Below, in pieces: positions 43,763 to 51,882 of a stretch of 64,000 bases of DNA; positions within the stretch are counted from its first letter, which is position 1; every line of letters starts with the position of its first letter. Source of the DNA: an uncultured Lachnospiraceae bacterium (GTDB lineage: Bacteria > Bacillota > Clostridia > Lachnospirales > Lachnospiraceae); the NCBI GenBank assembly GCA_910578345.1, contig CAJTRA010000002.1, positions 186,001 to 250,000 on the forward strand, in the 5' to 3' direction. Under the pieces are notes generated by a model that was not told the origin of the DNA, made no database searches, and worked only from the letters and a program-made list of their open reading frames with translations. The position numbers were made by a program, and so were the translations under genes.

Positions 43763-43787
43763 GGTGTACTACTATGAGCAGTACACC
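43763..43787. promoter_or_regulatory. Operator-like inverted repeat upstream of the amidase gene
   Basis: GGTGTACT (43763-43770) and AGTACACC (43780-43787) are perfect 8-bp inverted arms with a 9-nt spacer; the half-site occurs again close by as AGTACAC at about 43803-43809. The 310-base region 43611-43919 otherwise contains no gene. Confidence 0.45.
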
Positions 43788-43919
43788 TCTTCTCTTATAT
43801 TAGAGTACACAAGTTAAGAAAAAGTTTCATAAATCTTAATTTTTCTTAAATATTCCTGCAGGTAACGACCTTTCAGCTGCTCTGCGATAAAATTCTGCCA
43901 TACGGCATATCTCACAGTC

Positions 43920-46217
43920 CTACGGTTCCTGATCCAGAGATACTAATACACGCTGGTACAATTCTTTGAGCCACTCGCAAAACGCTTCCCCTTCCAGATC
44001 CTTCCACAGACTTTCCACACCGATCCGGCGCGTCATTTCCTCTCTGTCATAGACAATCTCTTTCACGGAAATTTTCTCTCCGTCCTGTACCACGAAAGTA
44101 CATTCTTCCAGATTCTCAACAGCTGCAAACAGCATGGCTGCATCCAAAAACAAGATATCCTGTTCTATTTCTTCCGCCTCTATATTCTCTGTGAACAGAC
44201 TGCAGTTGATCCACAGAGATTTCTTCTGTGTCTCTCCGGTTTTCATCTCAATCCCTCCAAAGGATATTTCCTCTGGAAATGGCAGCGCATTCACCAGTGC
44301 CAGAACCGCTGAATTATCTCCCAGATACCGTGTCTTATGCTCCATCAGCGTCTCAAATGTCTTCTCTGTAATCTCCCGGTTGAGCTCTGTCACAATCACC
44401 TGACTGGCAGCATTCTGGAGTTCACGATCAATATACAGCATCTCCTCCAGATTCTCCTCCTTGATCCCGGAATACTCCGCCGTCACATAAAGATAACACT
44501 TTCCCCTTATGGCCTCCTCCTGCCAGGTCTGTTCCTGTCCGGCTGTGTCATCATCGATCAGATCCGTTTCCCCATTGTTGCTGTCCGTACCGGGTATCCC
44601 ATTTTCGGCGTCTCCTGCAATCTTTTCCGGCTTTTCTTCTATGCCCCATTCCGTCTGTCCGTCAAAAGCAAAGGGCTTCTTGGCGCTTTGGTTCGAATCA
44701 TCCTCCATCCACTCTGTTTTCCCATCGAAAGCGAAAGGGCTTTTGGCGCTTTGGTTCGAACTGCTGCCCGCCCACTCTGCCTTCTCACCGGAAACAATGG
44801 GCGTTGGTGTAATCCCCATATACTGTTTCAATTGCGGATTCAACCCGTAACTGCCAAGCGGTACGACGATCCGTCCTGCGTCAACAAGTTCCACTGCCGC
44901 CTCATAGGAAACCGTACAGAATCTTCCCACCTCCCGATCAGAGGCTATCTGGTAGACAATCAGGTCATCCGGGTTCTGCTCCCCTTTAGCATAACCGCTG
45001 ATCCCGGCTATCGTCTCCGGCAGCATGATCCGTTTATCGCCCGTCATAACACAGATCTGTCCACTTTCCCACGTTCCCCCGGAAAACTGCGGGCTTTTTG
45101 CAAAAGCCAGCACAGATACCGTCATAAACAGGGCAAGCGCTGCCATCACCGCCAAGCCAAGTACCTTTGGCTTCTTTGCAATATAGTTGATCCGCTCTCG
45201 GATGCTTCTGCCAAACCCCGTCATCGTCGTAGCCGTACACGCAAGATCAGTCATCCTGCCCCGGCCGCTTAAGATGGAGAGGAGTGTCTTGCCATAGTTG
45301 ATCCGCTCCTGTTCTCCCAGGAACTGAAGCGCTTCCTCATCACAGGCAAGCTCACAGTCCCGTTTGGACAACACTGCCGCCGCCCACACGAGAGGGTGAA
45401 ACCAATATACGGCAAGCAGTCCATTGCGTAACAATGACCAAAAACCGTCGCCATGCCGTTTATGACATAGTTCATGTGTCAGAACATGCCACAATCTGTC
45501 TTCTTGCTCCGTAATCTTTTCCGGCAGATAGATCGCTTCCCATCCCGGCAGTCCATACAGGCAGGGGGAAACCAGTTTCTCCACCGTATATACTTTCACG
45601 CCATGTCCGGCTGCGCGGCGTCCTCCGGCGCCCTCTTCCGGCAGGCCCGTGTCCGCGGGACATGCAATCTTTCCAGACAGCTTCTCCTGCATCCGCGCAA
45701 GCACCGATTCCGGCACGGAGAATTCCCGCCGTTTCTTATGCAGCTTATGCCGGAAGCGCAGATTGACTGCAATCATCCAGACCATCATGATCCCCATACC
45801 GCCATGCCAGATGCCTTGCAGAATATCCAGCCAGGTAACGCCTGTCCGGCCTGCCAGAAAGATACTTGTTGGGCCGTCTGCTGTATCAAAACCCTCTATC
45901 TCCTCCGCAAGAACGCGCTCTGCGATCTGTCTGCCGATCAGGGAATCCATGCGCATGGTAAAGCTAACCGGCTGCTCCAGCCGCTCCGAAAGACTTCCGA
46001 TATTTGTGTCCAGATCTTCCACCAGATCCATAATGCCAAACCCGTCCAACATTCCAGGCGGCAGAGCGATCTGCGCTGTCACCGGAACGATCAGGCGGAT
46101 TGCCACCACCAGCCACAGGGCGTACTGCAGCCTGCTGCCGATTCTCCCTCTGCATAAAAACCGGATCAACATAATACATAAAATCAAAACCGAAGATGTA
46201 ATCATGATCTCTTTCAT
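43920..46217 (-). CDS. BlaR1/MecR1-like M56 membrane metallopeptidase
   Basis: A 765-residue membrane protein. Four hydrophobic helices (about 5-25, 33-52, 115-135, 330-350) surround a cytoplasmic M56 zinc protease domain with HELCH near residue 250 and ELACDEEAL as the third-ligand region. After the last helix (VLGLAVMAALALFMTVSVLA) comes an extracytoplasmic domain of about 400 residues that lacks the penicillin-binding SxxK transpeptidase motifs of BlaR1, so the signal is not obviously a beta-lactam. It includes a 21-residue tandem repeat (SNQSAKxPFAFDG). The partner repressor gene is 15 bases upstream. Confidence 0.88.
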   Translation of the reverse strand: MKEIMITSSVLILCIMLIRFLCRGRIGSRLQYALWLVVAIRLIVPVTAQIALPPGMLDGFGIMDLVEDLDTNIGSLSERLEQPVSFTMRMDSLIGRQIAERVLAEEIEGFDTADGPTSIFLAGRTGVTWLDILQGIWHGGMGIMMVWMIAVNLRFRHKLHKKRREFSVPESVLARMQEKLSGKIACPADTGLPEEGAGGRRAAGHGVKVYTVEKLVSPCLYGLPGWEAIYLPEKITEQEDRLWHVLTHELCHKRHGDGFWSLLRNGLLAVYWFHPLVWAAAVLSKRDCELACDEEALQFLGEQERINYGKTLLSILSGRGRMTDLACTATTMTGFGRSIRERINYIAKKPKVLGLAVMAALALFMTVSVLAFAKSPQFSGGTWESGQICVMTGDKRIMLPETIAGISGYAKGEQNPDDLIVYQIASDREVGRFCTVSYEAAVELVDAGRIVVPLGSYGLNPQLKQYMGITPTPIVSGEKAEWAGSSSNQSAKSPFAFDGKTEWMEDDSNQSAKKPFAFDGQTEWGIEEKPEKIAGDAENGIPGTDSNNGETDLIDDDTAGQEQTWQEEAIRGKCYLYVTAEYSGIKEENLEEMLYIDRELQNAASQVIVTELNREITEKTFETLMEHKTRYLGDNSAVLALVNALPFPEEISFGGIEMKTGETQKKSLWINCSLFTENIEAEEIEQDILFLDAAMLFAAVENLEECTFVVQDGEKISVKEIVYDREEMTRRIGVESLWKDLEGEAFCEWLKELYQRVLVSLDQEP
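44640..44780. repeat. 63-base tandem repeat inside the BlaR1-like gene
   Basis: Two copies of a 63-base unit encode xEWxxxxSNQSAKxPFAFDGx; a 15-base core (GGCGCTTTGGTTCGA) is identical at 44682 and 44745. A third partial unit begins with TEWGIEE. It lies in the extracytoplasmic part of the protein. Confidence 0.8.
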
Positions 46218-46232
46218 ATCATTATCCGTCCT

Positions 46233-46601
46233 CTATCTTCCTTTTGCTTTCTCTAAAATAGTATAGAGCTCCTGAATCTCTTCCTCCGACAGCGCCTTAT
46301 CTTCCACCATAGCATTCACCATCATTCCCAGACTGCCGCGGTATACCTTCTCCAGAAAACCTCGCGTCTCCTGCATGGACACCTCCCCGTGGGATACGAC
46401 CGGATAGAAAATCTTCGCTCTGCCGCCCTGCTTATGCATGACAGCTTTCTTCTTTTCCATGCGGTTGAGCATGGTGATAATGATATGCTTATCCCACCCT
46501 GTCTCTTCCTGAAGGGATGCGGTGAGTTCTGTGATCGTATTCCCTCCCCTCTCCCATAATCTGTTCATGATCTTCCATTCTCCGTCCGATAAACTGACCA
46601 T
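46233..46601 (-). CDS. BlaI/MecI-family transcriptional repressor
   Basis: Winged-helix repressor of 122 residues from the ATG at 46601 (GGGAGG seven bases upstream). SLSDGEWKIMNRLWERGGNT opens the DNA-binding domain, HIIITMLNRMEKKKAVMHKQ is the recognition region and the C-terminal helices form the dimer. The family is inactivated by cleavage through a BlaR1-type sensor; the adjoining sensor gene provides that partner. No beta-lactamase or mecA-type gene is adjacent, so its targets are elsewhere or the operon itself. Confidence 0.94.
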   Translation of the reverse strand: MVSLSDGEWKIMNRLWERGGNTITELTASLQEETGWDKHIIITMLNRMEKKKAVMHKQGGRAKIFYPVVSHGEVSMQETRGFLEKVYRGSLGMMVNAMVEDKALSEEEIQELYTILEKAKGR

Positions 46602-46726
46602 AAATCTTCCTCCCTGTTCTTTTCTCCTGATCATCCCTCACGCGGCCTCTTCTTCCGCATATGGATTTTTCATTCTGATTCCCGCTTTCCATTTTATGGT
46701 ATACATTCGTTTACCTTTATATAGAT

Positions 46727-46755
46727 ATCTTACCCGCAAGGGACCCTTCTGTCAA
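46727..46755 (-). promoter_or_regulatory. Predicted promoter of the BlaI/BlaR-like operon
   Basis: TTGACA (46750-46755) and TAAGAT (46727-46732) on the minus strand with 17-base spacing, 126 bases ahead of the repressor start. Confidence 0.6.
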
Positions 46756-46829
46756 CCTTTCCTACATACCTTTTCCGTGACACAGATATTCAGGCAAATG
46801 CGCGAATCTCCTTTTTGCATCCTCTCATA

Positions 46830-46873
46830 AAAATGGCGCTGTCCCTCTTTTAATCTTAAGAAGAACAGCGCCA
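46830..46873 (-). terminator. Terminator after the small membrane-anchored protein gene
   Basis: Perfect 9-bp stem TGGCGCTGT / ACAGCGCCA; on the minus strand the second arm is followed by TTTTTATG. It begins eight bases after the stop at 46881. Confidence 0.75.
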
Positions 46874-46880
46874 CTTCACT

Positions 46881-47354
46881 CTACGGCATGACACCGCCAT
46901 ATTTTTGATATAGTTCTTTCAGTTTCTGCATATCTTCATCAGAAACACTCTCCTGCAGATATTCCTGAACCTCCGCAAGCGACTCTTTATTCACCCCGTC
47001 TCCTACGATCTCCATACAGTCAGACAAGGTTTCCGTATCGGCATATTTCTCGATGATCGTTTCTGCTTCTTTCTTATCCGCTTCCTCCATACCGCCTACG
47101 ATCTCTTTCGCTTTTTCCGCCGCCTGCGGATCACCGGAACCTTCTAACGATTTCTGAATCGCCTGCTCCATGACCGTTTCTGTCACCTTCCTGGTCACTG
47201 CAGACTTAATGCCGCCCGTTATTGTCTCTTTCATGGATGTTCCCTTCACCAGCATGAATAAGACCACCAGACACGCCACGATCAGGAGGCTTAGAAGTAC
47301 AATTTTACCTGTACCCCTTTTCTTCTTTCGTCTTGTATCTCTTTGTCTTCCCAT
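46881..47354 (-). CDS. Small membrane-anchored helical protein of unknown function
   Basis: A 157-residue protein: very basic N-terminus (RDTRRKKKRGTGK), one helix (IVLLSLLIVACLVVLFMLV), then an acidic all-helical extracytoplasmic region (about 40-157) with two similar stretches, EKYADTETLSDCMEIVGDGV and EVQEYLQESVSDEDMQKLKE. I do not recognise the family. It follows ackA by 85 bases and ends at a strong terminator, so it may be cotranscribed with ackA. Confidence 0.75.
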   Translation of the reverse strand: MGRQRDTRRKKKRGTGKIVLLSLLIVACLVVLFMLVKGTSMKETITGGIKSAVTRKVTETVMEQAIQKSLEGSGDPQAAEKAKEIVGGMEEADKKEAETIIEKYADTETLSDCMEIVGDGVNKESLAEVQEYLQESVSDEDMQKLKELYQKYGGVMP

Positions 47355-47439
47355 ATCGCTTTCCTATACCATCTTCCTTTCATCTTTCAAGACACATTCC
47401 CATACACAACACGTCGGGAGATTGCCTGCGGCAAAGCTT

Positions 47440-48636
47440 CTACTTCGTCAGCCTTACCGTCTCACGAGCGATTGCAAGTTCCTCGTTGGTAGGAATAACC
47501 ATCGTGGTAACTTTCGCACCCGCATCCGAGAGGATGATCTCTTCCCCGCGCTTCTTATTCTTCTCCGGATCGATATTGGTTCCCAAAAAGCCAATGTATT
47601 GTCCGATCAGTCCCCTCGCCTGCGCGTTATTCTCTCCTACGCCAGCCGTAAAGACAATGACATCCACGCCGTTCATCGCTGCGGCATAGGCGCCAATGTA
47701 TTTACCCACACGATATGCATACGTTTCCAGCGCTGTCTCGGCTTCCTTGTTCCCGGCCTCAGCAGCTTCTCCCAGATCCCGGAAATCACTGGAAATACCG
47801 CCGGACAATCCCAGAACACCAGACTTCTTATTGCAGATATCGATCACCTCTTCTGCACGGATCCCTTCTTTCTCCGAGATAAAAGGAATGATCGCAGGAT
47901 CCAGATCTCCGGAACGTGTTCCCATGATCAGTCCCTCTAAGGGTGTCAGCCCCATCGAAGTATCCACGGACTCCCCATATTTCACCGCAGATACAGAAGC
48001 GCCGTTGCCCAAATGACATACGATAATCTTCAATTCCTTAATATCCCTGCCCAGGATTTCTGCCGCACGCCTGGAGACGAAATCATGACTTGTGCCGTGG
48101 AACCCATAACGGCGCACCTTATGCTTCTCATAGTATGACAGAGGCAGCCCATATAAATAAGCTTTCTTTGGCATTGTCTGATGAAACGCCGTATCAAATA
48201 CGCCAACCATGGGTACATTCGGCATAATCTCTCTACAAGAATTAATTCCGATCAAGTTGGCGGGATTGTGAAGCGGCGCCAGATCATTGCACTGCTCGAT
48301 CACCGCAAGCACCTCGTCGTCCAGCACAACCGAAGATGCAAATTTCTCACCGCCATGCACGATCCGGTGTCCGACGGCATCAATCTCCTCCAAAGAAGAG
48401 ATCACACCCACCTGCGGATCCGTCAGCTTCTCAATCACCAGCTGAACCGCTTTCGTATGGTTCGGCATAGCCACCTCTGTCTTCACCTTCTCGCCGCCTG
48501 CAGGCTGGTGCACGATCGCACTCCCGTCAATTCCGATCCTCTCACATAACCCTTTCGCCAGTACCTCCTCCGAATCGCTGTTGATCAGTTGATACTTTAA
48601 CGAAGAAGAACCACAGTTAATCACCAAAACATTCAT
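47440..48636 (-). CDS. ackA: Acetate kinase
   Basis: ASKHA-fold enzyme that converts acetyl phosphate and ADP into acetate and ATP, the main ATP-yielding step of acetogenic fermentation. Signatures are VLVINCGSSSLKYQLI at the start, VGVFDTAFHQTMP, GFHGTSHDFVS, CHLGNGASVSAVKYG and FTAGVGENNAQAR. The 398 residues match the family. A GGGGGA site precedes the ATG. Phosphotransacetylase is not adjacent in this window. Confidence 0.97.
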   Translation of the reverse strand: MNVLVINCGSSSLKYQLINSDSEEVLAKGLCERIGIDGSAIVHQPAGGEKVKTEVAMPNHTKAVQLVIEKLTDPQVGVISSLEEIDAVGHRIVHGGEKFASSVVLDDEVLAVIEQCNDLAPLHNPANLIGINSCREIMPNVPMVGVFDTAFHQTMPKKAYLYGLPLSYYEKHKVRRYGFHGTSHDFVSRRAAEILGRDIKELKIIVCHLGNGASVSAVKYGESVDTSMGLTPLEGLIMGTRSGDLDPAIIPFISEKEGIRAEEVIDICNKKSGVLGLSGGISSDFRDLGEAAEAGNKEAETALETYAYRVGKYIGAYAAAMNGVDVIVFTAGVGENNAQARGLIGQYIGFLGTNIDPEKNKKRGEEIILSDAGAKVTTMVIPTNEELAIARETVRLTK

Positions 48637-48747
48637 TTAAACTTTATCCCCCTATTTTGTTTTTATACTGTTTACTATAAATACTTGCTGCTTATTTCAT
48701 TTTAATCCAATCTTCCGAAAAAAACAAACCTGTGGCGATTCGGCTTT

Positions 48748-50178
48748 CTAGTATGCTTTCCCCCAATACACCATCTTCTTCGCCGGCCTGCCACAACACA
48801 CGCACACATCGCTGATCTGTTCCTGCTCAAAGGGCATGCACCGGCTGGTAACAGCAAGCTCCTCTTTGATCTTATCCTCACATGCCTGCTCTCCACACCA
48901 CATTGCTTTCACAAAACCTGACTTCTCCGTAAACAGCCTGCGGAATTCTTCCATGTTCCCTGCCGTATAAGTATGGGAATCTCTATGCGCACGGGCACGC
49001 TCTAACATCTCTGCCTGCATCTTCTCAAGAATCTCTTCTGCTTTCGTCTCCAGCTCATCCAAAGATACCTCGATCTTTTCCCTCGTATCACGACGACAAA
49101 TCACACACTTATTCGCCTCGATATCCTTCGGCCCGATCTCAACGCGGATTGGAATGCCACGCATCTCCTGCTCGGAGAACTTCCAGCCGGGACTCTTATC
49201 CGTATCATCCACTTTCACGCGGAAATTCCCCAGCTTTTCCTGCAGCTCATAGGCTTTATCCAGCACGCCTTCCTTTTTCTGCTGAATCGGAATGATCATA
49301 ATCTGTGTAGGCGCAATCCTGGGAGGCAATACCAGTCCGGAGTTGTCACCGTGCACCATGATCACAGCACCGATCAGACGGGTCGTCGCGCCCCAAGATG
49401 TCTGATGCACATATTTCAACGTATTGTCCTTATCTGTAAATTGAATCCCAAACGCTTTCGCAAAACCGTCTCCGAAATTGTGGCTAGTTCCAGACTGCAG
49501 CGCTTTCCCGTCATGCATCAGCGCTTCGATCGTGTAAGTTGCGACAGCTCCCGCAAATTTCTCCTTCTCCGTCTTCCGTCCCTTGATCACGGGAATTGCC
49601 AGCACCTGCTCACAGAAATCAGCATAGACATTCAGCATCTGTACCGTCCTGTCCTCCGCCTCCTGCGCCGTTGCATGGGCAGTGTGGCCTTCCTGCCATA
49701 AGAACTCACGACTTCTTAAGAAAGGTCTTGTCTCCTTCTCCCAGCGCACAACAGAACACCACTGATTGCATACCTGAGGCAGATCCCGGTAGGACTGCAC
49801 TACATTCTTATAGTAATCGCAGAAAAGTGTCTCCGATGTAGGTCTCACACATAACCTCTCCTGCAGAGGCTGCATCCCACCGTGTGTCACCCATGCCACT
49901 TCCGGCGCGAATCCTTCCACATGATCCTTTTCCTTATTCAAAAGACTCTCTGGAATAAACATAGGCAGATAGACGTTCTGTACCCCCGTCGCCTTGAACA
50001 TGGCATCCAACTGCTGCTGGATCAGCTCCCAGATCGCATACCCCGCAGGCTTAAATACCATGCATCCTTTAATGCTCGTATAGTCTAAAAGTTCTGCTTT
50101 CTTGACTACGTCCGTGTACCACTGCGCGAAATCATCTTCCATGGAAGTGATCGCTTCTACTAATTTCCTGTCAGCCAT
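48748..50178 (-). CDS. proS: Prolyl-tRNA synthetase, archaeal/eukaryal type
   Basis: Class II aminoacyl-tRNA synthetase that charges tRNA-Pro. The 476 residues lack the editing insertion of bacterial ProS and belong to the ProS type 3 group. Motif 1 is around NVYLPMFIPESLL, motif 2 is TRPFLRSREFLWQEGHTAHA, and motif 3 lies in TRLIGAVIMVHGDNSGLVLPP. A C-terminal zinc-type region carries CVICRR and CVCCGRPAKKMVYWGKAY. Expression is controlled by an upstream T-box leader, so the gene is read when tRNA-Pro is uncharged. Confidence 0.96.
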   Translation of the reverse strand: MADRKLVEAITSMEDDFAQWYTDVVKKAELLDYTSIKGCMVFKPAGYAIWELIQQQLDAMFKATGVQNVYLPMFIPESLLNKEKDHVEGFAPEVAWVTHGGMQPLQERLCVRPTSETLFCDYYKNVVQSYRDLPQVCNQWCSVVRWEKETRPFLRSREFLWQEGHTAHATAQEAEDRTVQMLNVYADFCEQVLAIPVIKGRKTEKEKFAGAVATYTIEALMHDGKALQSGTSHNFGDGFAKAFGIQFTDKDNTLKYVHQTSWGATTRLIGAVIMVHGDNSGLVLPPRIAPTQIMIIPIQQKKEGVLDKAYELQEKLGNFRVKVDDTDKSPGWKFSEQEMRGIPIRVEIGPKDIEANKCVICRRDTREKIEVSLDELETKAEEILEKMQAEMLERARAHRDSHTYTAGNMEEFRRLFTEKSGFVKAMWCGEQACEDKIKEELAVTSRCMPFEQEQISDVCVCCGRPAKKMVYWGKAY

Positions 50179-50265
50179 TTTTCTTCATCCTTTCCTGTTT
50201 TATCTTCTCTTACTTTCTAATCCGGCAGATCAGTTTCCCTGCCGGCATGCAAGAACAAATGAGAC

Positions 50266-50494
50266 AAAAAACGCCGGGATTTCCATCCCGAAAGGGACCG
50301 AAATCTCGGCGGTACCACCCTAATTAGCGCGCATGCGCTCCTCTTCTCCTACCGTTATCGCCGGTGCTACGCTGTGCTTCTCGCACAGGACTCCGAGGCC
50401 GGTTCCGAACATCTCCCGTAAGAATCTTCCACCACCGATCCTCTCTCTGTCACGATCCCTGTCCGTACTATTCTCTTCTTCGTCATATCTATTT
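50266..50494 (-). promoter_or_regulatory. T-box riboswitch leader of proS
   Basis: The conserved T-box AGGGTGGTACCGCC lies at 50308-50321 on the minus strand. It overlaps the 5' arm of a terminator stem, GCCGAGATTTC paired with GAAATCCCGGC, followed by TTTTTT (50266-50271). Upstream stretches include AGAGAG and GGTGGTGGAAG typical of stem I. Binding of uncharged tRNA to the T-box would favour the antiterminator. The element spans from the predicted start point to 88 bases before proS. I could not fix the specifier codon by eye; proline is expected from the downstream gene. Confidence 0.92.
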
Positions 50495-50500
50495 TTATTC

Positions 50501-50529
50501 ATTCTAGCCGTCATACACGGGTTTGTCAA
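50501..50529 (-). promoter_or_regulatory. Promoter of the T-box/proS transcript
   Basis: TTGACA (50524-50529) and TAGAAT (50501-50506) on the minus strand with exactly 17 bases between; near-consensus sigma-A promoter. Confidence 0.85.
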
Positions 50530-50532
50530 CCG

Positions 50533-50691
50533 TTAACTTCCGATCAGAACTTTCTTCCCGCAAAATGCAAAACCATATTTCCGAATCTGCGCTTCGGGCA
50601 TGCCTTTTGCGATCAAGTCCGCCTGATAGTTCTTCTCCTCAATCTGCCTTAACGCCTCCTGCACGGTATCAGACAATTCCTTTCTTACTTC
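50533..50691 (-). pseudogene. 3' remnant of a PD-(D/E)XK nuclease/AAA-ATPase gene (DUF1703 type)
   Basis: Fifty codons before a TAA stop at 50533 read EALRQIEEKNYQADLIAKGM followed by RKYGFAFCGKKVLIG. This is the characteristic C-terminal end of the AAA-ATPase-like/PD-(D/E)XK proteins common in Lachnospiraceae and Bacteroidetes (ALxQIxEKxY ... KYGIAFxGK). An in-frame stop at 50692-50694 and the upstream kinase-like gene leave no room for the other 450 residues, and there is no start codon, so it is a decayed fragment. Confidence 0.7.
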
Positions 50692-50703
50692 TCAATCCTC
50701 AGC

Positions 50704-51774
50704 TCAGACCCGCATCTGATCCCACTTCCGCTCCATATCTGCCACCAGCGCTAACTGCGTGCGGCAGCGGTCCAGATTCTGCCCTTCGCGGGTAGTCTGG
50801 TAATAAGTATCTCCCTGCAGATAATCCGTGAGAAATCTAATCCCCTGTTCTAATGTGATCGTCTTGGCGCCCTGCGGCAGAGTCTCTACCTCCTTAGGAG
50901 TCAGACGATCTCCACACCCTTCCATAAATCCCTTCACATATGCCTGGTACAATGGCACGGACAACGATACTTTACTCGTATCCGGCTCGTCTTCCACGGC
51001 CGTATTCGCACCAAACCGGATCGCATCCCCAAAATCATATGCCGTGAGTCCCGGCATAATCGTATCAAAGTCCACGATACAGACTGCCTCATAGGTCTCC
51101 GGATCCAGAAGAACATTGTTCAGCTTCGTATCATTGTGGGTAAGACGCAGCGGCAATTCCCCTGCCTGAAGCAGATTGGAGAGAATCTCAATATCTGTCC
51201 TGCGCGCCCTGATAAACGCGATCTCTTCTGAGACACTCTGTGCCCTATGGCAGATATCTTCCTGCACTGCTTTCTCAAAAGTCTCGTAACGTTTGGGTGT
51301 ATTGTGGAAATCCGGGATCGTCTCATGCAGAGTGTGCGCCGGATAATCTGTCAGTTGAGCCTGGAATCTGCCAAATGCCAGGCCGCTGGCATACAATGCT
51401 TCCTCATTCTCCGCCTGATCCAAAGAGATAACATTGTCGATCAGCACGTAAACCCGCCAACAGCCGCCCTGTGCATCTACATAATAATATTTCCCATCCA
51501 CGGTCGGAACCACTCTCATCGTCCCTCTCTCCGGGTCGCCTCCTTCCTGCGCAATCTGCCTGCGCAGATAAGCTGTCACATTCACGACATTTTCCATTAA
51601 CCCTTCCACATCCTTGAAGATGTCCGTATTGATCTTCTGCAGAACATATTTCTTCTGATTTGCTGTCTCCACCGCAAATGTGTGATTGATATGGCCACTG
51701 CCATGTGGACCGACGGCCACAATTTCCTCTTCTGGGAAGAAATTCATCAAAACCTCTTTGATCGCTATATCCAT
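50704..51774 (-). CDS. APH-fold kinase, N-acetylhexosamine 1-kinase-like
   Basis: A 356-residue small-molecule kinase of the aminoglycoside phosphotransferase fold. The nucleotide lobe begins GSGHINHTFAVETANQKKYV with K-type lysine in YVLQKIN; the catalytic loop is LTHNDTKLNNVLL (D215, N220) and the metal-binding DFD is at 235-237 (VDFDTIMPG). Close relatives (NahK/LnpB) phosphorylate N-acetylglucosamine or N-acetylgalactosamine at C1 for the lacto-N-biose and mucin-sugar pathway. That pathway fits a gut organism with galK/galT, but lnbP is not here. Confidence 0.85.
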   Translation of the reverse strand: MDIAIKEVLMNFFPEEEIVAVGPHGSGHINHTFAVETANQKKYVLQKINTDIFKDVEGLMENVVNVTAYLRRQIAQEGGDPERGTMRVVPTVDGKYYYVDAQGGCWRVYVLIDNVISLDQAENEEALYASGLAFGRFQAQLTDYPAHTLHETIPDFHNTPKRYETFEKAVQEDICHRAQSVSEEIAFIRARRTDIEILSNLLQAGELPLRLTHNDTKLNNVLLDPETYEAVCIVDFDTIMPGLTAYDFGDAIRFGANTAVEDEPDTSKVSLSVPLYQAYVKGFMEGCGDRLTPKEVETLPQGAKTITLEQGIRFLTDYLQGDTYYQTTREGQNLDRCRTQLALVADMERKWDQMRV

Positions 51775-51882
51775 TGATACTATACCTCCTCTATAATATC
51801 CTTTCGATAGATTTGCCGCAATTATGCCATCTGCTGAAATACTCTGTTTTTTATTATAACAAAAAAAGGGAAAGAAAACTAC

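Noticed and set aside
45474..46266. Overlapping plus-strand open frames opposite the BlaR1-like gene
   Set aside because: Antisense to conserved M56 motifs; no ribosome binding site or recognisable protein.
43920..46601. Beta-lactam resistance operon
   Set aside because: No beta-lactamase or PBP2a-like gene adjoins and the sensor lacks penicillin-binding motifs.
50320..50529. Minus-strand open frame of 69 codons upstream of proS
   Set aside because: It coincides with the T-box leader, whose RNA motifs explain the sequence conservation.
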